Origin: Candidatus Paraluminiphilus aquimaris
Lineage (GTDB): Bacteria > Pseudomonadota > Gammaproteobacteria > Pseudomonadales > Halieaceae
Assembly (NCBI RefSeq): GCF_026230195.1
Contig: NZ_CP036501.1
Span: 1,860,001 to 1,924,000, forward strand
Reading direction: 5' to 3'
Length of the DNA: 64,000 bases
The notes below the pieces were generated by a model. The model did no database searches. It was not told the origin of the DNA and saw nothing but the letters and a program-made list of their open reading frames with translations. A program made the translations under genes and the position numbers. Of the stretch, positions 8,824-18,359 are shown piece by piece (position 1 is the first letter of the stretch; every line of letters begins with the position of its first letter).

Positions 8824-9923
8824 CGTTTGAATTAATTACATCCGATAGGCGACTCAATGAGGTTCTTGCGGAGCACGAAAGCGAGCGCTTCGTTGCTGTC
8901 GACACGGAGTTTCGGCGGCGAGATACGTTTTATCCGCAAGTTGCCTTAGTTCAGCTTTGCTGGAGAGATGTTTCATATCTACTTGATCCTACAGAGCTTT
9001 CTGACTTTTCCGGACTCAAGGTGCTGCTGTTAAATGAGTCCATCGTCAAGCTTTTACATAGTCCAAGCGAAGACTTAGAAGTATTTGCCCACTGGCTCGG
9101 CATCCTTCCCACGCCACTCTTCGATACACAGCGGGTGATGGGGTACCTCGGATACGGCTTTGGCGTTGGCTACCGGCCGATGGTTGAGCAGTTTGTCGGC
9201 GTTGAAATATCAAAGGAGGAGACCACTTCAGATTGGTTGAAACGTCCTCTGACTGACAAGCAACTCAATTATGCAGCGCTTGATGTAAGCCATCTGCGCA
9301 AGATCGGTGAGGATCTGCATGACGAGGCAGACGAATCTGGGCGACTCGCTTGGGTTTATGAGGATACCGCTAATCAAAAACCGGGTGGCAGGGGCGTTGC
9401 GAGCAAATTTAAGTCGGCTTGGAAGTTAAGTACCAGTGAGCAGGCCATACTTGCGGCGCTTATTGCTTGGCGAGAAGGTGAAGCGCAACGCCTAGACAGG
9501 CCTCGGACTTGGATTTTACCCGATAAGGTCATGGTAGCACTCGCTCGCCGAGCGCCCGATCATATTTCACAACTTAAGCAAATAGAGGGCCTTCAGGAGG
9601 CGATTATTCGCAAGCGTGGCGAGAAGCTAATCTCGATCATTTTGGAGTCGCTCGGCGGCTCCACGACCGAGGTGATCTGGCCCGCGCCCGCGCGAGGGAT
9701 CGAGCGAGATTGGATCGTCACTATGACGGAGAGAGTCCAAGCACTCGCCGATGTGCTGGGTGTTGCGCCTCAACTTTTGTTATCGACACGAGACTTTGAG
9801 TCGCTTATTCAGGCAAAAAAGCAGACGATCCCCTTACCGAAAGAGCTTTCGGGATGGCGGTACGAAATTATCGTGGCTGAGTTACTCGAGTCACTTAACA
9901 CCGCCACCGCACCAACGAGCTAG
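8820..9923 (+). CDS. rnd: ribonuclease D
   Basis: The 367-residue protein has a DEDDy 3'-5' exonuclease domain: VDTEF near residue 28 (D and E metal ligands), the [10 protein letters not shown] segment near residue 80 and [10 protein letters not shown] near residue 155 (Y and D). An HRDC-like region follows from about residue 205. It trims the 3' ends of tRNA precursors and other stable RNAs. It overlaps recR by 4 bp, so the two are probably cotranscribed. Confidence 0.94.
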   Translation: MTFELITSDRRLNEVLAEHESERFVAVDTEFRRRDTFYPQVALVQLCWRDVSYLLDPTELSDFSGLKVLLLNESIVKLLHSPSEDLEVFAHWLGILPTPLFDTQRVMGYLGYGFGVGYRPMVEQFVGVEISKEETTSDWLKRPLTDKQLNYAALDVSHLRKIGEDLHDEADESGRLAWVYEDTANQKPGGRGVASKFKSAWKLSTSEQAILAALIAWREGEAQRLDRPRTWILPDKVMVALARRAPDHISQLKQIEGLQEAIIRKRGEKLISIILESLGGSTTEVIWPAPARGIERDWIVTMTERVQALADVLGVAPQLLLSTRDFESLIQAKKQTIPLPKELSGWRYEIIVAELLESLNTATAPTS

Positions 9924-9932
9924 CCCCTTTAC

Positions 9933-11312
9933 GTGAATACGCGAGCCGAGGACGCTGGTGCCAGCACCAAACATCCAGAACCCAAAAACTATGCCGATCT
10001 CATTGCCATGGCGTGGCCCTTTATTTTGGCAAATGCGTCGGTACCGTTATTGGGGCTTGTCGATACGGCTGTTATCGGGAATACAGGATCGGTAGTAGAT
10101 CTTGGGGCAATAGCCCTCGGCGCACTGATTTTCTCATTCGTTTACTGGAGCTTTGGTTTTCTTCGCATGGGGACGACCGGGTTTGTTGCGCGGGCATTTG
10201 GCGCGGGCGATGAAGAGGAGGTGCGAGTAATTTTTGGGCGGGCCTGCCTAATGGCACTCGTGGTGGGAGGCACACTTCTTCTACTGCAGTTACCGATTGG
10301 CACACTTAGTTTTGCACTCTTATCTGGGGATGAGGGGGTCGAAAGTGTGGCAAAGACATACTTCTTTACGCGAATTTGGGGCGCACCTGCGACGCTCGTC
10401 ATCTTCGTCATTATGGGCGTGTGGATCGGCTTGGGCGAGCCTCGAGAGCTTCTGAGGTTGCAGGTCTTTCTCAACGCCCTGAATATGCTCCTCGATATTA
10501 TCGCTGCGGGCGTACTCGGGCTTGGCGCCCAGGGAATTGCCATAGGAACCGTGATTGCCGAGATAAGCACCTGTCTCATTGCGTTCTATCGGCTCCGAGC
10601 TCACCTGAGTCAAGTGTACGAGGCCGGGGACACTGTCAGTGCCCTCTGGCCTTGGCAACGGATCCGTGACTTGTCGGAAATGTCAGCCTTAATCCGTGCA
10701 AATATCGACATTATGATACGCACGTTACTACTTGTTTTTGCCTTTGCATATTTTACCAACGAGGCGGCGAAGTACGGTGTGGTTGCCTTAGGTGCAACCC
10801 ACATTGTGTTGCAAATAATGGCGTTTACCGCGTTTTTCTTAGATGGGTTTGCTTACGTGGCAGAAGCAGAAGCCGGGCAAAGTTATGGCGCAAAAAACAA
10901 GCCGTTTTTTGATGCCGCACTGCGCAAAACAACCGTTCTTGCGGGCCTGACGGCGTTTGTTCTGGCGGGGCTCGTCGCCCTCGCAGGTGGGGTTTTAGTG
11001 GAGTTAATTACCGACATCGACGAGGTCATTGTTTTATCGAAGACGCTCTTATCGATTTGTGCTGTTTATGTCTTCGCGTCGTTCCCGGCATTCCAACTAG
11101 ACGGTGTTTTTATTGGAACGTCCAAGACACGAGAAATGCGGGACGCGTCTATACTGTCGGTAATGGTGTTTCTGGCCGCCGTCTGGTGCCTTGGCGATAC
11201 CCTGGGCCTGCAAGGTCTCTGGTGGGCGATGGTTATATTTGTTGTGGTGAGAGCTGTCACTCTCTCGTTTTACCTAAGGCGAGTTACTGACCGGTTCATT
11301 GCGGTAAGCTAA
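9933..11312 (+). CDS. MATE family efflux transporter (DinF-like)
   Basis: The 459-residue membrane protein has about 12 hydrophobic helices and MatE-type signatures in each half (WPFILANASVPLLGLVDTAVIG near residue 28; the second half begins near residue 240). It should exchange cations (Na+ or H+) for drugs or metabolites. The start is GTG at 9933, nine bases after rnd; no strong ribosome site is visible, so coupling to rnd translation is likely. The substrate cannot be deduced. Confidence 0.9.
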   Translation: MNTRAEDAGASTKHPEPKNYADLIAMAWPFILANASVPLLGLVDTAVIGNTGSVVDLGAIALGALIFSFVYWSFGFLRMGTTGFVARAFGAGDEEEVRVIFGRACLMALVVGGTLLLLQLPIGTLSFALLSGDEGVESVAKTYFFTRIWGAPATLVIFVIMGVWIGLGEPRELLRLQVFLNALNMLLDIIAAGVLGLGAQGIAIGTVIAEISTCLIAFYRLRAHLSQVYEAGDTVSALWPWQRIRDLSEMSALIRANIDIMIRTLLLVFAFAYFTNEAAKYGVVALGATHIVLQIMAFTAFFLDGFAYVAEAEAGQSYGAKNKPFFDAALRKTTVLAGLTAFVLAGLVALAGGVLVELITDIDEVIVLSKTLLSICAVYVFASFPAFQLDGVFIGTSKTREMRDASILSVMVFLAAVWCLGDTLGLQGLWWAMVIFVVVRAVTLSFYLRRVTDRFIAVS

Positions 11313-11334
11313 TAGGGTTCAAAGGAATAGTTGT

Positions 11335-11580
11335 ATGTTGGTGAGAGTGCTCGCAGGTCAGCGCAAGGCGGATACGTATTTGTTCGTGCCGGCCGATCAG
11401 GATGTGGCAGAACTCCCCGAGGCGCTCTTGTCGTTGTTAGGTGAGTTGAGAGATGTCGTGGAATTGGATCTGGTGCCAGAGCGGCAACTGGTCCGATGCT
11501 CGGGCAGCGAGGTGCTAGCCGCCATCGCTGAAGTTGGTTACTACCTTCAACTACCACCTGCGGAGTTCGCGCGGTCATGA
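11335..11580 (+). CDS. ycgL: YcgL domain protein
   Basis: The 81-residue protein matches the YcgL family: an early KADTYLFVP strand, a central L.E.LLSLLGEL helix and the conserved YYLQLPP near the C-terminus. The family is small and soluble, with no firmly established biochemical role. In Pseudomonas, ycgL also follows rnd; here the MATE gene lies between. It overlaps the next gene by 4 bp. Confidence 0.85.
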   Translation: MLVRVLAGQRKADTYLFVPADQDVAELPEALLSLLGELRDVVELDLVPERQLVRCSGSEVLAAIAEVGYYLQLPPAEFARS

Positions 11581-11912
11581 TGACATCGATCAGTTACGTA
11601 TTCGCCATGGCCATCTACATCGTCGCAGCCTGCGCGGGTGCGAGGCTCATTCACCGCATGCTGCTCTCGGGGCTCTCATACCGACTGGGCTGCGCTTTAA
11701 CAGGTTTGATCTCGGGGGTGCTGTTGGTGCCCAGTTACGCGTCAAGCGAGGCAGAAACATTGGCGCCTGCCTTGGTCACAGCCTTGTTCAACTGGTTATT
11801 TGCCGGTGGGCTCGAAGCAGCGGGTGGCGCACTTATGATGCTAGGCGCCGGTGCAGTGACCGGCGTGATCTGCGGTCTAATTTGGGCGCGGCTGTCTACT
11901 TCTCGTCTATAA
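11577..11912 (+). CDS. hypothetical small membrane protein
   Basis: The 111-residue protein has three or four hydrophobic segments (about residues 5-22, 34-52, 66-80, 82-104) and a short basic C-terminal tail. Many Gly and Ala residues suggest close-packed helices. I recognise no family. It overlaps ycgL (ATGATG) and precedes the MoxR/VWA pair by 96 bp, so it may be translated with ycgL. The codon use looks like its neighbours. Confidence 0.6.
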   Translation: MMTSISYVFAMAIYIVAACAGARLIHRMLLSGLSYRLGCALTGLISGVLLVPSYASSEAETLAPALVTALFNWLFAGGLEAAGGALMMLGAGAVTGVICGLIWARLSTSRL

Positions 11913-12008
11913 GCGTACTGATCTCAAATAACGTCCCACTGGGTAAAACATCTCGAAAACCACCACATCATCCGTTAGTCTCACGTCTCGACTGTAGGGA
12001 GCTGTAAA

Positions 12009-12857
12009 ATGAAATTCACCGGAACCGAAAACTACGTAGCAACTGACGATCTCCGCATGGCGGTAGATGCCGCGGTTGCGTTGCAAAGGCCACTGCTTAT
12101 CAAGGGAGAACCGGGTACCGGCAAAACCATGCTTGCAGAGGAAGTTGCCGGCGGTTTGGGAATGAAGCTGATTCAGTGGCACATCAAATCTACGACCAAG
12201 GCACAACAGGGCCTGTATGAGTATGACGCGGTGTCTCGACTGCGCGACTCGCAGTTGGGTGGAGAGGGTGTGCACGACATCGCTAACTACATCAAGCGCG
12301 GGAAGCTCTGGGAAGCATTTGATGCCGACGAACAAGTGGTTCTTCTTATCGATGAAGTGGATAAAGCCGATATTGAGTTTCCAAATGACTTGCTGGTAGA
12401 GCTCGATAAGATGGAGTTCTTTGTCTACGAGACGGGAGAGACTGTTAAAGCGAAGCACCGGCCCATTATCATTATCACGTCAAATAACGAGAAAGAATTG
12501 CCTGACGCGTTCTTGCGCCGCTGCTTCTTCCACTTCATTAATTTTCCTGACCGCGACACCATGCGGCAGATTATTGATGTTCATTACCCCACCATTAAGC
12601 AAGACCTTGTGCAGGAAGCGCTCGAGGTATTCTTTGAGCTACGCGGAATTCCAGGTTTAAAGAAAAAGCCCTCAACCTCTGAGTTAATCGACTGGCTGAA
12701 ACTCCTCATGGCGGACGATATTCCGGATGAAGTGCTCAAGAACCGTGATCAGTCCAAAGCAATCCCACCACTTTATGGTGCACTTGTGAAAAACGAGCAG
12801 GATGTGCAACTCCTTGAGCGATTGGCGTTCATGCACCGTCGTGAGAGTAATCAGTAA
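12009..12857 (+). CDS. MoxR family AAA+ ATPase
   Basis: The 282-residue ATPase has Walker A GEPGTGKT (about residue 33), Walker B VVLLIDEVDKAD (about residue 115), sensor 1 (IIITSNNEKELPDAF) and an arginine-finger region (LRRCFF), followed by a small lid domain. MoxR proteins act as chaperone-like ATPases that remodel or mature partner proteins together with VWA proteins. The VWA partner gene starts 11 bp downstream. The client is unknown. Confidence 0.93.
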   Translation: MKFTGTENYVATDDLRMAVDAAVALQRPLLIKGEPGTGKTMLAEEVAGGLGMKLIQWHIKSTTKAQQGLYEYDAVSRLRDSQLGGEGVHDIANYIKRGKLWEAFDADEQVVLLIDEVDKADIEFPNDLLVELDKMEFFVYETGETVKAKHRPIIIITSNNEKELPDAFLRRCFFHFINFPDRDTMRQIIDVHYPTIKQDLVQEALEVFFELRGIPGLKKKPSTSELIDWLKLLMADDIPDEVLKNRDQSKAIPPLYGALVKNEQDVQLLERLAFMHRRESNQ

Positions 12858-12868
12858 GGGGTAGTTCG

Positions 12869-14044
12869 ATGCTCGTCAATTTCTTTCAGGCGCTAAAAGA
12901 TGGCGGTGTTCCCGTAACACCAAGAGAGCTATTGGACTTGCTTGCTGCAATGAACAAGCAGCTCGTCTTTGGCAGCATTGACGATTTTTACAACCTGTCC
13001 CGCGCGGTCATGGTGAAGGACGAGAAATATTACGACCGGTTTGACCGAGCGTTTGGTCTGCACTTTCGTGATCTGGAGGGGGTCGACGATGTGATCGAAG
13101 CCTTAATTCCTGACGATTGGCTTCGCTCTGAGTTCGTCAAGCAGCTTTCGGAGGAAGACAAAGCCAAGATCGAGTCGCTGGGCGGGCTAGAAAAGCTGAT
13201 TGACGAGTTTAAAAAACGGCTCGAGGAACAGGAAAAGCGCCACGAGGGAGGAAACAAATGGGTCGGTACCGGCGGAACCTCTCCGTTTGGTAATGACGGT
13301 TTTCACCCTGAAGGCATTCGGGTCGGCGGACAAGGTAAGAACAAGAAAGCCGTTAAGGTTTGGGATCGACGAGACTTTAAAAATCTCGATGATGGCGTAG
13401 AAATTGGTACCCGAAACATCAAAGTGGCGCTGCGTCGCCTGCGGAAGTTTGCACGAACGGGCTCAGCCGATGAGCTCGACCTCGACGACACGATTAGCTC
13501 GACGGCTCGAAATGCCGGATTTTTAGATATCAAGATGGTTCCGGAGCGGCATAACGCGGTTAAGGTTTTGCTGTTTCTAGATGTGGGTGGCTCGATGGAT
13601 CCGCACGTTAAGGTGTGCGAGGAGTTGTTCTCAGCTGCGCGAAGCGAGTTTAAGCACTTAAAGCACTTTTACTTCCACAACTTCCTTTACGATAACGTTT
13701 GGGAAAATAATATTCGTCGTCATAACCAGCGCACGGCACTTCATGATGTCATGCACAAGTTCGGACACGACTATAAAGTGGTTATCGTTGGTGACGCCTC
13801 TATGTCGCCGTACGAGATTGTCCAGCCAGGTGGCAGCGTCGAGCACTGGAATGAAGAGCCAGGTGCCATGTGGTTAGAGCGTTTACGCGGCACATACGAG
13901 AAGTGTGTCTGGCTAAATCCGGTTCCTGAGGATGAGTGGCAATTTACGCAATCTATCTCGATCACAAATCAACTGATGGAACAAAAAATGTATCCTCTGA
14001 CCCTAGGCGGTTTAGAGGATGCGATGGGCTTTTTGGCCAAATAA
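12869..14044 (+). CDS. VWA domain protein (CoxE-like), partner of MoxR ATPase
   Basis: The 391-residue protein has an N-terminal helical region (residues 1-120), a charged linker (EEQEKRHEGG), and a C-terminal von Willebrand A domain. The metal site is FLDVGGSMDPH: D238, G240 and S242, where the classical DxSxS would have a serine at 240. This form recurs, as I recall, in CoxE-type proteins, but it may alter metal binding. Together with the upstream MoxR it should form a bacterial AAA+/VWA remodelling module. No obvious client gene (such as a dehydrogenase maturation factor) is in the operon, although a PQQ dehydrogenase follows 70 bp later. Confidence 0.88.
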   Translation: MLVNFFQALKDGGVPVTPRELLDLLAAMNKQLVFGSIDDFYNLSRAVMVKDEKYYDRFDRAFGLHFRDLEGVDDVIEALIPDDWLRSEFVKQLSEEDKAKIESLGGLEKLIDEFKKRLEEQEKRHEGGNKWVGTGGTSPFGNDGFHPEGIRVGGQGKNKKAVKVWDRRDFKNLDDGVEIGTRNIKVALRRLRKFARTGSADELDLDDTISSTARNAGFLDIKMVPERHNAVKVLLFLDVGGSMDPHVKVCEELFSAARSEFKHLKHFYFHNFLYDNVWENNIRRHNQRTALHDVMHKFGHDYKVVIVGDASMSPYEIVQPGGSVEHWNEEPGAMWLERLRGTYEKCVWLNPVPEDEWQFTQSISITNQLMEQKMYPLTLGGLEDAMGFLAK

Positions 14045-14114
14045 ACGAGGTTCCACATCCTTCCGACATTGGCTAGACTCAGGGAAATAACAACAAAACT
14101 CTGAGGACCCTTGG

Positions 14115-16328
14115 ATGTCTACAAAAAACGTTTTTGCAAGTCTGGTTACCATTGCCATGCTCTCTGCGTGTGGTGGCTCTGACGCGCCTGCTGATATTGC
14201 CTCCGAGGCGGGTGTGGCTCCAGAGAATGGCGCCGCTGCGGTTGATATGGCACGACTTATGAATGCAGCCGAAGAGCCTGAGATGTGGCTGAGCTACGGC
14301 GGTTCCTACGATGAGACACGCCACTCTTCTTTGGCCTCGGTCAACGGAGACACCATTCAAGAGTTGGGCGTTGGTTGGGTTTACACGATGGATAAACCAC
14401 GTGGCGCTGAAGCCACTCCGATTGTGGTTGACGGGGTGATGTATGTGTCAGGCTCTTGGTCTGTCGTCTATGCAATCGACGCGAAGACGGGTGAGGAATT
14501 GTGGACCTATGATCCTCAGGTTTCGGGTGAAGACGCGGCTAAGGGCTGTTGTGACGTTGTGAACCGAGGAGTTGCCGTGCACAACGGCAAAGTATTCGTT
14601 GGCGTATTTGACGGGCGCTTGGAAGCGCTTGATGCAGAAACGGGCGCGGTCTTGTGGAGTAATGTCACGGTAGATCAATCCAAGCCCTATACCATCACAG
14701 GTGCTCCCAGGGTCTTCAAAGACAAGGTCATCATTGGGAACTCAGGTGCTGAGCTGGGCGTGAGAGGTTACGTGACGGCTTATAATGTCGAAACGGGTGA
14801 GGAGGCTTGGCGCTTCTACACCGTACCGAACCCCAACAAAGAGCCGGACGGCGCAGCTTCAGATGCGATCTTCGCTAAGCTAGCAAACGACAGCTGGGGG
14901 GATACCGGTGCGTGGACCACAGACGGTGGGGGCGGCACGGTTTGGGACTCGATTGTGTATGACACGGTGAATGATCAGGTGCTGATAGGCGTCGGTAATG
15001 GCTCACCCTGGAACGCGTCGGTGCGCGACCCAGAGGGCGACTTCAGTGGCGCGTATGACAACCTCTTTCTCTCTTCAATACTTGCGGTGGATGCTGATAC
15101 CGGCGCTTACCGCTGGCATTACCAAACGACACCGCGCGATCAATGGGATTACACTGCAACACAGCAAATGATACTCGCTGAGCTCCCAATGGGAGTCGAC
15201 GGCGCTATGCGCCGTGTTGTCATGCAGGCGCCTAAGAATGGCTTCTTCTACGTGCTGGATGCCGCCGACGGTGAGCTGCTATCGGCAATTCCGTTTGCAG
15301 AGCAGAACTGGACAACCGGAGAGGTCGACGAGAATGGCCGCCCCGTCATCGTACAGGAGGCGATCGACCTCGATAATTTTGCTGTTTACCCCGGACCCAC
15401 AGGTGGTCATAACTGGCATCCCATGTCATTTAATCCTGACACAGGGCTGGTTTACATCCCCACCAATGTTCAGTTGCCTATGGTTTACGCACGAACCGAG
15501 CAGGGCGAGAACGCGAATTCTCTTTGGAATATTGGCTACGACTATGCTGCCGGCTGGGCGTTTGAGTTCCCGGAGGGCACGCTGGAATTTACCAAGACAC
15601 TCGACGGTGGAACATTAGTTGCCTGGGACCCGGTAAAAGGGGCGCCAGCTTGGATGGTGCCATTTCCACAGGCGTTCAACGGAGGCACCTTGAGTACCGA
15701 CGGTGGCCTTGTTTTTCAGGGTAATAAAGCAGGTGAGTTTGTTGCTTATGATGCAACGACTGGGAGCCGCGTATGGTCCAGTAAGTTGTCGGGAGATGCA
15801 TCAGCGGCTCCGATGACCTATGAGATCGATGGTGAACAATACGTATCTGTCTTGTCCGGTTGGGGCAGTACGTCGAATCTCATTTACGGTATTGCGCTCG
15901 ATAAGCCCGTTTCCGCCGAACCCGGTAGGGTGATTACATTTAAGCTGGGCGGCACGGCGGAAATGCCCAACCCACTCGATTACAACGTTGTGGAAACCCC
16001 TAAGGCTGCGCTCGCGGGTGATGCAGGATCATGGCAGTTAGGAATGCAGCGCTTCGCCGAAAACTGCATGTTCTGTCACGGTGCCTACGCAATTGGATCT
16101 GGTGTATTACCCGATCTCCGGTGGTCGGCTATGGCTGCCAGCGAGCAGTCATGGCAGGCGATTGTCCGGGACGGTGCACTGACCGACACGGGTATGATCG
16201 CGTTTGGTGATCGTCTCGATGACAATGAAATTGAGGCGATAAGAACTTACGTTCTGCGCCAGGCCTGGTTAGCAGTAGAAAATGGGAACGCTGAGGCGCC
16301 AGACTTGGCGGTGGCCGGCGATCAGTAG
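14115..16328 (+). CDS. PQQ-dependent alcohol dehydrogenase with C-terminal cytochrome c (lipoprotein)
   Basis: The 737-residue quinohemoprotein oxidises alcohols in the periplasm and passes electrons to the heme. A lipoprotein signal ends in LSAC (C19). The eight-bladed propeller (about 55-600) carries the vicinal disulfide pair C145-C146 (KGCCDVVNRG), GVGNGSPWN, and the catalytic Asp in DQWDYT (D345). The residue two positions on is Thr rather than Asp, which fits a calcium rather than a lanthanide (XoxF/PedH) enzyme. A cytochrome c domain (about 635-715) has CMFCH (C651, C654, H655) and a likely Met ligand near GMIAFGD. No pqq biosynthesis gene is in the window. An SD-like GAGGA lies before the start. 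Confidence 0.92.
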   Translation: MSTKNVFASLVTIAMLSACGGSDAPADIASEAGVAPENGAAAVDMARLMNAAEEPEMWLSYGGSYDETRHSSLASVNGDTIQELGVGWVYTMDKPRGAEATPIVVDGVMYVSGSWSVVYAIDAKTGEELWTYDPQVSGEDAAKGCCDVVNRGVAVHNGKVFVGVFDGRLEALDAETGAVLWSNVTVDQSKPYTITGAPRVFKDKVIIGNSGAELGVRGYVTAYNVETGEEAWRFYTVPNPNKEPDGAASDAIFAKLANDSWGDTGAWTTDGGGGTVWDSIVYDTVNDQVLIGVGNGSPWNASVRDPEGDFSGAYDNLFLSSILAVDADTGAYRWHYQTTPRDQWDYTATQQMILAELPMGVDGAMRRVVMQAPKNGFFYVLDAADGELLSAIPFAEQNWTTGEVDENGRPVIVQEAIDLDNFAVYPGPTGGHNWHPMSFNPDTGLVYIPTNVQLPMVYARTEQGENANSLWNIGYDYAAGWAFEFPEGTLEFTKTLDGGTLVAWDPVKGAPAWMVPFPQAFNGGTLSTDGGLVFQGNKAGEFVAYDATTGSRVWSSKLSGDASAAPMTYEIDGEQYVSVLSGWGSTSNLIYGIALDKPVSAEPGRVITFKLGGTAEMPNPLDYNVVETPKAALAGDAGSWQLGMQRFAENCMFCHGAYAIGSGVLPDLRWSAMAASEQSWQAIVRDGALTDTGMIAFGDRLDDNEIEAIRTYVLRQAWLAVENGNAEAPDLAVAGDQ

Positions 16329-16337
16329 ACCTCGCGG

Positions 16338-16368
16338 GCGCTTATTGGCTTAAAAATCCGATAAGCGC
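16338..16368. terminator. hairpin between convergent genes, weak terminator candidate
   Basis: GCGCTTATTGG (16338-16348) pairs with CCGATAAGCGC (16358-16368), 11 bp with one G-T wobble and a nine-base loop. It overlaps the end of the methyltransferase gene and lies ten bases after the dehydrogenase stop. Neither side has a clear T tract, so it may instead be an mRNA 3' end stabiliser or Rho-related. Confidence 0.35.
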
Positions 16369-17085
16369 TGCGGTTACAGCGACGTTTAGGGATTCAACGC
16401 CATTCTTCATAGGTATACGTAGCGACAAGTTCGCTGCGTTTTTTATTGTCTCGGAGGCGCCCTCTGTTTCGCCCCCCAATACGAAAACCGTGCTCGCTTC
16501 CTTCTGATGCTCAAAGAGTGACAGCGTCGCGTGGCTATCCATAACGGCGATCTGCACGCCTCGCGCTTTGAGCGCTGTCGCGCAGCTAAATGCCTCCTCA
16601 CAAAAAACGATAGGTGCTCTGAAGGCTGTTCCAACCGACGCTTTAATGACCAAAGGCCCCAGTGTGGCTACTGATTTTTTTGGATAAAAAATGGCATCAA
16701 TGCCTGCAGCACAGCTTGATCGGATGATCATGCCGACATTTTGCGGGTTTGTGATGCCATCCAAAAGCAGGGCCTTGAACTTCCTCTCGGGGTTTCGCTC
16801 AAAATCCGTCAAAAATATATCGAGTGTGCTGAAGTTAGGGCAGAAAAGGTCCAGCGCAACGCCTTGGTCTTGTTTGCCATTTTTTGAGATGCGGGACAAC
16901 GCCAGTCGGTCATGGTGAGCGATTGGAATTGACCGATTTTTTGCGGCTGTTTCGATCTCACTTATAATGCCGCCCGGCTTGTTTTTATCGGCCAGGTGCA
17001 GGCGATGAGGGTCGAGTGTAGGGTCCCTCAAGGCCTCGAGAACGGGCTTTCGACCATATACAGTGAGAGTTTTCGATAAATCCAT
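16342..17085 (-). CDS. SpoU/TrmH family RNA 2'-O-ribose methyltransferase, RlmB-like
   Basis: The 247-residue protein has an N-terminal RNA-binding domain beginning LTVYGRKPVLEAL (as in RlmB) and a SPOUT catalytic domain from about residue 100 with motif 1 DGITNPQNVGMIIRS, motif 2 VFVLGGETEG and motif 3 IPMKNGVESLNVAVTAA. It uses S-adenosylmethionine to methylate a ribose in rRNA or tRNA. The start resembles RlmB, but a TrmH-type target cannot be ruled out. It is transcribed alone, convergent with the dehydrogenase gene. Confidence 0.87.
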   Translation of the reverse strand: MDLSKTLTVYGRKPVLEALRDPTLDPHRLHLADKNKPGGIISEIETAAKNRSIPIAHHDRLALSRISKNGKQDQGVALDLFCPNFSTLDIFLTDFERNPERKFKALLLDGITNPQNVGMIIRSSCAAGIDAIFYPKKSVATLGPLVIKASVGTAFRAPIVFCEEAFSCATALKARGVQIAVMDSHATLSLFEHQKEASTVFVLGGETEGASETIKNAANLSLRIPMKNGVESLNVAVTAALIGFLSQ

Positions 17086-17145
17086 GCGCGGCTCAGTTTA
17101 GTATTTGGCTGCTTATCACACAAACGAGAGAGGGTAGTTGGCTCA

Positions 17146-17364
17146 ATGAGTCTGACACTATATACGAGTCCGGGTTGTCATCTGTGTGAGCAGGCCGAGG
17201 AGATGCTTGATTACTTAGGTTTGGCATTTAATGCGGTCGATATTAGCCGAGATGTGGATCTTATAAGAATTTACGGTGTTCGTATTCCCGTCTTGCAGCG
17301 TAGCGATAAAGCTGAGCTCGGGTGGCCGTTCGACACGCTTGATATAGAGCGGTTTTACGCTTAA
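17146..17364 (+). CDS. glutaredoxin-like protein (DUF836 family)
   Basis: This 72-residue thioredoxin-fold protein has a CHLC redox motif (residues 10-14, SPGCHLCEQAEEML) and a cis-proline in VRIPVLQ. It probably serves as a small thiol-disulfide oxidoreductase. It ends two bases before the convergent UspA gene. The partner is unknown. Confidence 0.8.
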   Translation: MSLTLYTSPGCHLCEQAEEMLDYLGLAFNAVDISRDVDLIRIYGVRIPVLQRSDKAELGWPFDTLDIERFYA

Positions 17365-17366
17365 TC

Positions 17367-17804
17367 CTATTTTTCGCGATCGACTCTGACGGCCAAGACA
17401 TCGCAGTCTGCAGCGCCCAGAACACTATCGGTCGTGGTCCCCAGTAGCAGCTCTAAACCCCATCTACCGTGGCTGCCTAACACGATAAGGTCGGCACCGA
17501 TTTGCTTGGCCAAAGTGGGGATCTCATGCTCTGGTCGTCCGCTTCGCAGATGGCAGTGCTGCTCTGGGATGTTCAGGTGTGCTGCCAAGCGAGTAAGGTG
17601 GGTGTCGGCCTGCTCGTTGATCTCCTCTTGCAGCTCCGAGGTGTCAAGATGAAGGTCCGCTCCATAAGTGAGTGACAACGGCTCCACAATGTGAAGAACG
17701 TGAATTTCCGCCTGTTGATTTCGTGCCAACGTCGCAGCTTTAGTTGCAATTTTATCGGATGTTGCGCCCAGATCGATGGCAACAAGTAGTCGTTTATAAG
17801 CCAT
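17367..17804 (-). CDS. universal stress protein, UspA family
   Basis: The 145-residue single Usp domain opens with KRLLVAIDLGATSD and carries the ATP-binding pattern GSHGRWGLELLLGTTTDSVL (G-2x-G-9x-G-S/T type). It is cytoplasmic and usually induced by stress or growth arrest. It is a single-gene unit, divergent from the next gene. Confidence 0.9.
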   Translation of the reverse strand: MAYKRLLVAIDLGATSDKIATKAATLARNQQAEIHVLHIVEPLSLTYGADLHLDTSELQEEINEQADTHLTRLAAHLNIPEQHCHLRSGRPEHEIPTLAKQIGADLIVLGSHGRWGLELLLGTTTDSVLGAADCDVLAVRVDREK

Positions 17805-17876
17805 AATAAAACCTGCGGTATCCCCTAGTAAGCAGAGAATACCGCGCTCGGATTTCCAGCACTAGTAGAGGCGCCT

Positions 17877-18329
17877 ATGTCGATCGTATGGATCTTATTG
17901 ATTATTGCAGTTGCGATTGCCCCATTGGTGTCTGCGTTACCGTCGGAAGCTCAACGCTATGAGGCGAAGGTCAGGGAGCATGCAATGGACAGGGGGGTTA
18001 TCGTGAAATTAGGGTCGACCCCGGATATTCCCGCTCGATTTCGGATGCCCTCAGACTTGTCCCTCGTCGCTTACCGGCGAAGACGTGTTGACCGACATCT
18101 GTCGTTCGATCATCCCCAAGTTGCGGTCAGGTCATTGGGCGTCTGGTGCAGTGTTCCTCTCGAAAAACCGCTAACAGGAAGTGTGCTATCGCTCCCTGAC
18201 GGTGCTCACATTGTTGAGCTTAGTGAAGATTATGTCTCGGTTTTCTGGGACGAAAAAGGGAACGTGGAGGCCGTGGATAAGGTCATCACAGTCATTGACT
18301 CCTTAGTGAGTGACCACGGTTTTGAATAG
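17877..18329 (+). CDS. hypothetical protein with N-terminal membrane anchor
   Basis: The 150-residue protein has a hydrophobic N-terminus (residues 2-20, IVWILLIIAVAIAPLVSAL) that could be a signal or anchor, then a basic patch (AYRRRRVDRH) and a mixed alpha/beta C-terminal half. I recognise no family. It lies in front of topA, separated by 120 bp with its own topA promoter candidate. Confidence 0.6.
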   Translation: MSIVWILLIIAVAIAPLVSALPSEAQRYEAKVREHAMDRGVIVKLGSTPDIPARFRMPSDLSLVAYRRRRVDRHLSFDHPQVAVRSLGVWCSVPLEKPLTGSVLSLPDGAHIVELSEDYVSVFWDEKGNVEAVDKVITVIDSLVSDHGFE

Positions 18330-18359
18330 CTTTGACATAGGCAAATTCATATTAAGTGC

